49,833 bases of DNA from Thiorhodococcus mannitoliphagus. Its GTDB lineage: Bacteria > Pseudomonadota > Gammaproteobacteria > Chromatiales > Chromatiaceae. This document shows positions 42,586-49,833 of this stretch, piece after piece. Below the pieces are notes generated by a model that was not told where the DNA came from, searched no databases, and worked only from the letters and a program-made list of their open reading frames with translations. Every line of letters starts with the position of its first letter. Position 1 is the stretch's first letter. Location: the NCBI RefSeq assembly GCF_010915725.1, contig NZ_JAAIJR010000032.1:1-49833 (forward strand), given 5' to 3'. The position numbers and the translations under genes are program-made.

Positions 42586-42921
42586 ATGAGAGCAGTCATT
42601 ATGGCGCTGGTCTTCCTGTTGATCGGCATCGCGGTTGGAGGTGTTCTCGCAGTCGGATTCGGCGCCGGCATGGGTGCGGCCGGAGGATTGCTCATGGGTG
42701 CCCAGGCAGGGGTCTGTCTGGCCGCCGACACCGCCCGTTCCCAAGGGACACTGGACGCGGCGGCCCAAGATGAGATGATCGCGGCATCCGTCGCCAAGAT
42801 ACGCGCCAAGAGTAGCGCAGCGCCGCTCGATACGGGAATCGACTGGGTGAAGGACGCGGCAGGCTGTGCGAAGCTCTTGGAACCGTTCTCGCCGGAAGGG
42901 TTGGAGCAGAAAGCAGGCTGA
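42586..42921 (+). CDS. Small glycine-rich membrane protein
   Basis: The 111-residue protein has one N-terminal hydrophobic segment (AVIMALVFLLIGIAVGGVLA) merging into a glycine-rich stretch (GFGAGMGAAGGLLMGAQAGV). A polar tail with two or three Cys follows. The Gly-rich helix could be a glycine zipper or pore-lining segment. The ATG at 42586 has a strong GGAGGGG ribosome site. It is divergent from slt with 46 bp between starts. Its function is unknown. Confidence 0.78.
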   Translation: MRAVIMALVFLLIGIAVGGVLAVGFGAGMGAAGGLLMGAQAGVCLAADTARSQGTLDAAAQDEMIAASVAKIRAKSSAAPLDTGIDWVKDAAGCAKLLEPFSPEGLEQKAG

Positions 42922-42938
42922 CAGCGTCTAATATGAAG

Positions 42939-43108
42939 CTAGGGAGGCTTCGCCTCAGGCCGACGAGTCATGCCATCGGGATCGCTATCGTCGGTTCGAT
43001 CCCGATACCGATACCGATACCGATACCGATACCGACGGTCTTGGATGGTCGGAGGCTTCATCGAAATTTGACTCGTCTGCAAGCATTTTGCGCCCTCAAG
43101 GATTCTAG
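42939..43108 (+). repeat. Family C repeat, copy 3 (170 bp, CTAG-bounded)
   Basis: This is the longest copy, with five or more exact CCGATA hexamers in a row near 42998-43034. It runs from CTAG at 42939 to CTAG at 43105-43108 and shares the mini-hairpin and the TTGCGCCCTCAAGGATT end with copy 2. Lengths of the three copies (146, 164, 170) differ by multiples of six. It fills most of the gap between the small membrane protein and amrB. Confidence 0.92.
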
Positions 43109-43230
43109 GGAGCCAAGCGAAGCCCCCATCACCAGGCCGTTACGGCACTTGCCGCATCGCCTGGTACAGATCGCAAGATCCAGCAATCACATCGCCCAAG
43201 GCTCGCATCAGCCGAAGCGGAGGTAGGCCA

Positions 43231-44016
43231 ATGTCCCTCGTGAGAAGACCCGCTGTCGCAGACCGCTTCTATCCCGGCAACGCAGCGGCGCTCAGCCGCA
43301 TGCTCGATGACTTCATGGCCGACGCCAAGCCCGCGCGGCAAAGCCCCAAGGCACTCATCGTCCCGCACGCCGGCTACCTCTACTCAGGTTCGATTGCGGC
43401 GAGCGCCTACGCGACGCTCGCCGATGCGCGTGACAGTATCACCAAGGTGGTGCTCTTGGGGCCTTCCCATCGGGTCCCATTGCGCGGCCTCGCAACCAGC
43501 CATGCCGATGCCTTCGAGACCCCGCTAGGACGGGTGATGCTGGACCGCGCCGCCATTGAGGTCGCCCTGACGCACCCCGCCGTTCGCACCATGGAAGAGG
43601 CCCATGCCTTCGAGCACAGCCTCGAGGTTCAGCTCCCCTTTCTACAGAAAGGGCTCAGCGATTTCTCGCTCGTCCCCTTCGTCGTCGGCGATGCCAATCC
43701 GGAGGACGTCGCAGCAGTGCTCGACCTGCTCTGGGGCGGTGAAGAGACACTCATCGTAACCAGCTCCGACCTCAGCCACTACCTAAGCTACGACAGGGCT
43801 AAGGAACTCGACACCGCCACCTCTCGCGCCATCGAGACGTTACGGCCGCAGGACATCGGCGAGCAGCAGGCCTGCGGCCGGATCCCGGTCAAGGGCCTGC
43901 TCGAGGCGGCGAGGCGACATGGACTGCGGGCCGAGACGCTCGACCTGCGCAACTCCGGCGAAACTGCTGGACCAAGAGACCAAGTTGTCGGGTATGGCGC
44001 CTATGGCTTCTACTGA
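43231..44016 (+). CDS. amrB: AmmeMemoRadiSam system protein B (MEMO1 family)
   Basis: The 261-residue protein has the MEMO fold motifs: PAVADRFYPGNAAAL, IVPHAGYLYSGSIAA, LLGPSHRVPLRG, EHSLEVQLPFLQ and VTSSDLSHYLSYD. MEMO proteins resemble dioxygenases or LigB-type enzymes with conserved His residues; in bacteria they occur with AMMECR1-like and radical SAM proteins. GGAGG precedes the ATG. The next gene, amrA, starts inside its last codons (overlap of 23 bases). Confidence 0.95.
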   Translation: MSLVRRPAVADRFYPGNAAALSRMLDDFMADAKPARQSPKALIVPHAGYLYSGSIAASAYATLADARDSITKVVLLGPSHRVPLRGLATSHADAFETPLGRVMLDRAAIEVALTHPAVRTMEEAHAFEHSLEVQLPFLQKGLSDFSLVPFVVGDANPEDVAAVLDLLWGGEETLIVTSSDLSHYLSYDRAKELDTATSRAIETLRPQDIGEQQACGRIPVKGLLEAARRHGLRAETLDLRNSGETAGPRDQVVGYGAYGFY

Positions 44017-44611
44017 GTCCTCCGGCAACTATGGCGCCGAGGAGCGCGCCATCATCCTGGACGTGGCGGCTGAAGCCATCGCCCAGGGTCTGGAACAGCG
44101 CTCGCCATGGGTGCCTGACACCTCGGATTATGCGGAGACACTGCGTCAACCCAGAGCCAGCTTCGTCACGCTCGAGATGGACGCGGACCTGCGGGGTTGC
44201 ATCGGCGCCCTCGAGGCCTATCGCCCGCTGGTGCAGGATGTCGCTCACAATGCCTTCGCCGCGGCCTTCCAAGACCCCCGCTTCCCGCCACTCTCCTCGG
44301 CGGAATACCCGCGACTAACCATCAAGGTCTCCGTCCTGACGGCCCCAGAGCCACTGGCCTTCGCATCCGAGGCCGAACTGCTCCAGCAACTGCGTCCAGG
44401 CGCGGACGGGCTCATCCTCAAGGACGCGAGGCACAGGGGAACCTTCCTCCCAGCCGTTTGGGAGCAACTGCCAGATCCCATCGACTTCCTCGCGCATCTG
44501 AAGCGCAAGGCCGGGCTACCCATGGATTATTGGTCCAATGATCTCGAAGTGCTTCGCTACACCACGGAATCCTTCGCGCGACCGCCGCATTCGCAACGCG
44601 CGGCCCCCTGA
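43994..44611 (+). CDS. amrA: AmmeMemoRadiSam system protein A (AMMECR1 domain)
   Basis: The 205-residue protein is an AMMECR1-domain protein with ASFVTLEMDADLRGCIGALE, the conserved RGCIG motif, PRFPPLSSAEYPRLTIKVSV and the terminal KAGLPMDYW block. The human AMMECR1 is linked to a developmental disorder, but the biochemical activity of the domain is unknown. The start at 43994 overlaps amrB, indicating translational coupling. The motif order is intact and nothing is truncated. Confidence 0.95.
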   Translation: MAPMASTESSGNYGAEERAIILDVAAEAIAQGLEQRSPWVPDTSDYAETLRQPRASFVTLEMDADLRGCIGALEAYRPLVQDVAHNAFAAAFQDPRFPPLSSAEYPRLTIKVSVLTAPEPLAFASEAELLQQLRPGADGLILKDARHRGTFLPAVWEQLPDPIDFLAHLKRKAGLPMDYWSNDLEVLRYTTESFARPPHSQRAAP

Positions 44612-44625
44612 AGCCGAGAGTTCAG

Positions 44626-45651
44626 ATGAATGGCTGCCGCATCGATGCTCGCGCACCAACCCTGATGAAACGCCTACTCCTCGCAACCGCGCTCTTGACG
44701 GGCTGCGCGGCGCCTGAGATCGTCCCGCCCAATGAGCCCGACCGCGAGCCGACCCTCGCCCTGGATCACGCCATCATGTCGGACGGCTATCGTCTGCCGA
44801 TCCGCCGCTGGGCCGGCTCCGAGACGCCGCAGGCCATCCTGCTCGGCCTCCACGGATTCAACGATTACAGCCGCGCCTTCGCCCCCCTTGCCGAAGAGCT
44901 GCAAGCCGCAGGCATCGCGACCTACGCCGCCGACCAGCGCGGCTTCGGCGCGACAGACAAGGCCGGGCGCTGGCACGGCAGCGAGCGCCTGGCCCAGGAT
45001 CTGCGGGAGCTGGTGGCCTTGCTGCATGGCCGTTATCCGCGCACCCCTCTCTACATCGCTGGCGAGAGCATGGGCGGTGCCGTCGCCATGCTCGCCGCGG
45101 CCGATCCGCCGCTCGATGTCGCCGGTCTCATCCTCATCGCGCCCGCCGTATGGTCGCGCGACACCATGCCCTGGTATCAGCGCCTAGCCCTCCAGGCCGC
45201 CGTCCACACGGCGCCATGGCTCAAGCTGACGGGCGAAGGGGTCGACATCAGCCCAACCGACAACCCCGCCCTCCTCCGGGCCATGGCCGCGGATCCGCTG
45301 ATCATCAAGGAGACGCGGATCGATGCGCTCTGGGGAGTCACTGAACTCATGGACGCGGCGCAACGCTCCGGCCTGGCGGAGCGCATGCCGATCCTGCTGC
45401 TCTATGGCGAGCGCGACGAGATCATTCCCAAGAAGGCATTCTGCCGACTGATTCGGCCGGCGCATCAAGCGCCGTCACAGCTGCGGCTCGTCCTTTACAC
45501 GCGGGGCTGGCATATCCTGCCCCGCGACCTCCAAGGCCTGCGTGTCCGCCGAGACATCCTGGCCTGGCTCAGCGACCCGCGCGCGCCGCTCCCCTCGGGC
45601 GAAGAAACCGAGATCCAGGGTCAGAGGATCAAGCGCTTCTGCAAAGACTAA
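44626..45651 (+). CDS. Lipoprotein alpha/beta hydrolase
   Basis: The 341-residue protein is a monoglyceride-lipase-like hydrolase (Hydrolase_4). Its signal peptide ends in a lipobox at Cys27 (LLTGC), so it is lipid-anchored. The catalytic triad is Ser148 in GESMGG, Asp in LYGERDEIIP and His in RGWHILPRD; LLGLHGFNDYS holds the oxyanion loop. It may cleave acylglycerols or other esters in the envelope. The gene lies 14 bp after amrA on the same strand and is convergent with amrS. The alternative start at 44665 leaves a shorter signal peptide. Whether it belongs to the amr function is not known. Confidence 0.88.
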   Translation: MNGCRIDARAPTLMKRLLLATALLTGCAAPEIVPPNEPDREPTLALDHAIMSDGYRLPIRRWAGSETPQAILLGLHGFNDYSRAFAPLAEELQAAGIATYAADQRGFGATDKAGRWHGSERLAQDLRELVALLHGRYPRTPLYIAGESMGGAVAMLAAADPPLDVAGLILIAPAVWSRDTMPWYQRLALQAAVHTAPWLKLTGEGVDISPTDNPALLRAMAADPLIIKETRIDALWGVTELMDAAQRSGLAERMPILLLYGERDEIIPKKAFCRLIRPAHQAPSQLRLVLYTRGWHILPRDLQGLRVRRDILAWLSDPRAPLPSGEETEIQGQRIKRFCKD

Positions 45652-45667
45652 TGCCGCCCCCATCGAG

Positions 45668-46756
45668 CTAGCCGAGCCCAACGCCGCTCACGGCCGTGCC
45701 GCAATCCGGGCAGGCCCCGTTGCGCACAACATTCGACATCAGCTGAAAGCCATAGCGACGGATCAGCAGCTTGCCGCAATGGTCGCAGTAGGTATTCTCG
45801 CCGTCCGCTCCATGCAGATTGCCCTTATAGATGTATCTCAGCCCGGCCGCTTGTCCGATCTCGGCCGCCCGCTTCAGGGTCGCGGCCGGCGTCGGCGGCA
45901 CCTGGCTCATCTCATAGGCCCCATGAAAGCGCGAGATGTGCCAGGGGATGTCCGGCGAGATGGCGCAAATGAACTCGGCGATGTCCCGCAACTCCTCATC
46001 GGAGTCATTGACGCCCGGAATCACCAGAGTCGTGACCTCCAGCCAAACACCGAGTGCGTAGTAGCGGGCAATGGCATCGAGCACCGGCTGCAGCTTGACC
46101 CGGCTGAGGTGACTGTAGCTCGTCTGACGAAAGAACTTCAGATCGACATTGGCCGCGTCCAAGACGGCGGCGATCTCGCGCTGCGGCGCCTCGCTGATAT
46201 AGCCGTTGCTGATGAAGACATTGGCCAGGCCGGCTTCCTTCGCCAGGCAGGCCGTTTCATAGGCTAGCTCATAGAAGATCGTGGGCTCCGTATAGGTGTA
46301 GGCGATGGAGCGCGCCCCAGACGCCAGCGCACCTTCTAGGATCTGCACCGGCGTGACCGGATCACCCGGCACCTCGTCCCCCAGGTCGGCCAAGCGCGGA
46401 CAGAGCCTGGCGTCGTCCGGCGCATGGCCCGGCGCCTCAAGGTGCTTCGGAAATCGCTCCCGCCCCCACTGACTGATCTCCCAGTTCTGACAGAAGCTGC
46501 AGCGCAGATTGCAGCCGATGGTGGCGACCGAATAAGCGGCCGAGCCCGGGTAGAAGTGGAAGAGCGGTTTCTTTTCGATGGGATCCAGATGGCGCGAGAT
46601 GACCCGGTCGGCCACCAGGGTGTAGAGCCTGCCGCCTGAGTTGTAGCGCACGGCGCAGACGCCGCGCGCGCCGTCGGCAATGACGCAGTCGTGCGGACAG
46701 AGACGACATTGGACGCGATCATTGTCGAGCCGATCATAGAAGCCTGCTTCTTTCAT
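45668..46756 (-). CDS. amrS: AmmeMemoRadiSam system radical SAM enzyme
   Basis: The 362-residue radical SAM enzyme has the Cys82, Cys86, Cys89 triad (GCNLRCSFCQNWE) for the [4Fe-4S] cluster. An N-terminal Cys cluster (CRLCPHDC, GVCAVR) and a C-terminal zinc ribbon (YCDHCGK, ACPDCG) match the AmmeMemoRadiSam family, which is related to pyruvate formate-lyase activases. It would generate a 5'-deoxyadenosyl radical; the target is unknown. It sits on the opposite strand from amrB-amrA, with 16 bp between its end and the hydrolase gene, and 35 bp after the acyl-AMP ligase fusion gene, so it may be co-transcribed with that one. GGGGGA precedes the start. Confidence 0.95.
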   Translation of the reverse strand: MKEAGFYDRLDNDRVQCRLCPHDCVIADGARGVCAVRYNSGGRLYTLVADRVISRHLDPIEKKPLFHFYPGSAAYSVATIGCNLRCSFCQNWEISQWGRERFPKHLEAPGHAPDDARLCPRLADLGDEVPGDPVTPVQILEGALASGARSIAYTYTEPTIFYELAYETACLAKEAGLANVFISNGYISEAPQREIAAVLDAANVDLKFFRQTSYSHLSRVKLQPVLDAIARYYALGVWLEVTTLVIPGVNDSDEELRDIAEFICAISPDIPWHISRFHGAYEMSQVPPTPAATLKRAAEIGQAAGLRYIYKGNLHGADGENTYCDHCGKLLIRRYGFQLMSNVVRNGACPDCGTAVSGVGLG

Positions 46757-46791
46757 CTTCAGAATCCCCCGCAGCGCCTAGACCTTTCGCT

Positions 46792-49599
<2,808 letters not shown>

Positions 49600-49833
49600 A
49601 AGTCTCGGATGCGCAATCGGCAGGTTCGGGGCGCGAGGACCATGCTGTTAGAAAGCATGCTCGCGGGGCTCGGCCAACTCAGCATAAACCCGGCGGCGAG
49701 GCGGCTCCAAGAGTCATCGCCTGAGCGTCAAAGCAAAATGATACCGGAGCGGTTGCCTAGGGTAATCCGGGCTGAAGCGTACCCGACGCGCTGACAGCCG
49801 GATGTATGAGGAGAAACGGCAGTCGAAATCATC
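49600..49833. other. Right-edge stretch without an assigned gene
   Basis: The region upstream of the acyl-AMP ligase fusion must carry its promoter. The last 30 bases contain GGATGTATGAGGAGAAACGG; short frames may begin here and run off the window, but nothing can be assigned. There is no recognisable repeat. Confidence 0.4.

Noticed and set aside
42998-43034. Hexamer array considered as a CRISPR or iteron array
   Set aside because: The unit is only 6 bp with no spacers, and no cas or replication genes are nearby.
49789-49833. Right-edge sequence resembling the end of a group II intron (GCCGGATGTATGAGGAGAAA)
   Set aside because: The complementary arm needed for a domain V hairpin does not follow within the window and no maturase frame is present, so the resemblance cannot be supported.

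Overview
This 49.8 kb window is GC-rich, densely coding chromosomal DNA from a Gammaproteobacterium. The best guess is a purple sulfur bacterium or close relative (Chromatiales). The reasons are the set of housekeeping genes (parE, xseB-ispA, nadA, folE2, menH, tmcA, yceH, slt), a blue-light (BLUF) photoreceptor, a CysZ-type sulfate permease, a TauE/SafE sulfur exporter, and several families of short intergenic palindromic repeats of a kind common in that group. The lineage is inference; there is no rRNA or tRNA here to anchor it. No phage, plasmid, CRISPR array or complete insertion sequence was found. The left 340 bp is AT-rich and carries what looks like the 5' end of an IS630-like transposase gene.

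Layout. 1-2.6 kb: polysaccharide export (Wza-like lipoprotein, beta-barrel protein). 2.8-5.2 kb: cytosolic 5'-nucleotidase, a small membrane coiled-coil protein and an orphan ParA-like ATPase. 5.4-12.2 kb: two exported proteins plus an RND permease and its periplasmic adaptor, all on the minus strand. 12.8-20.1 kb, plus strand: dynamin-like GTPase, quinolinate synthase, zinc-ribbon protein, exported isoaspartyl methyltransferase overlapping tmcA, yceH. 20.3-25.2 kb: a 1,205-residue ligand-binding/PAS/PAS/GGDEF/EAL/BLUF protein facing a FIST sensor gene. 25.5-28.7 kb: parE divergent from xseB-ispA. 29.3-32.6 kb: folE2, menH (no ATG, GTG or TTG start) and a CysZ/J-domain fusion. 32.8-39.8 kb: methyltransferase, adaptor pseudogene, PsiE-like and DUF29 proteins, LuxR-type regulator, TauE-like permease, TPM-PDZ protein. 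39.8-42.9 kb: exported protein, soluble lytic transglycosylase, small membrane protein. 43.2-49.6 kb: an AmmeMemoRadiSam set (amrB, amrA, amrS) with a lipoprotein hydrolase between, and an ACP-acyl-AMP ligase-acyltransferase fusion upstream of amrS.

The intergenic DNA carries three repeat families whose boundaries can be read base by base. Family A: four 99-bp elements with terminal inverted repeats and 3-bp TTA/TAA target duplications; two sit in tandem and share one duplication. Family B: two 109-bp elements with GAGGCTGTCTG-type ends and TTA or TCA duplications. Family C: three CTAG-bounded elements of 146, 164 and 170 bp whose lengths differ by multiples of 6 because of an internal CCGATA-type array. 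One family C copy forms the stop codon of the export lipoprotein gene, and another abuts the decayed adaptor gene.

The most unusual proteins are the BLUF-linked c-di-GMP enzyme with a cytosolic ligand-binding domain, the CysZ/J-domain fusion, the ACP/acyl-AMP ligase/PlsC fusion, and the AmmeMemoRadiSam cluster, whose biochemical role is not established.
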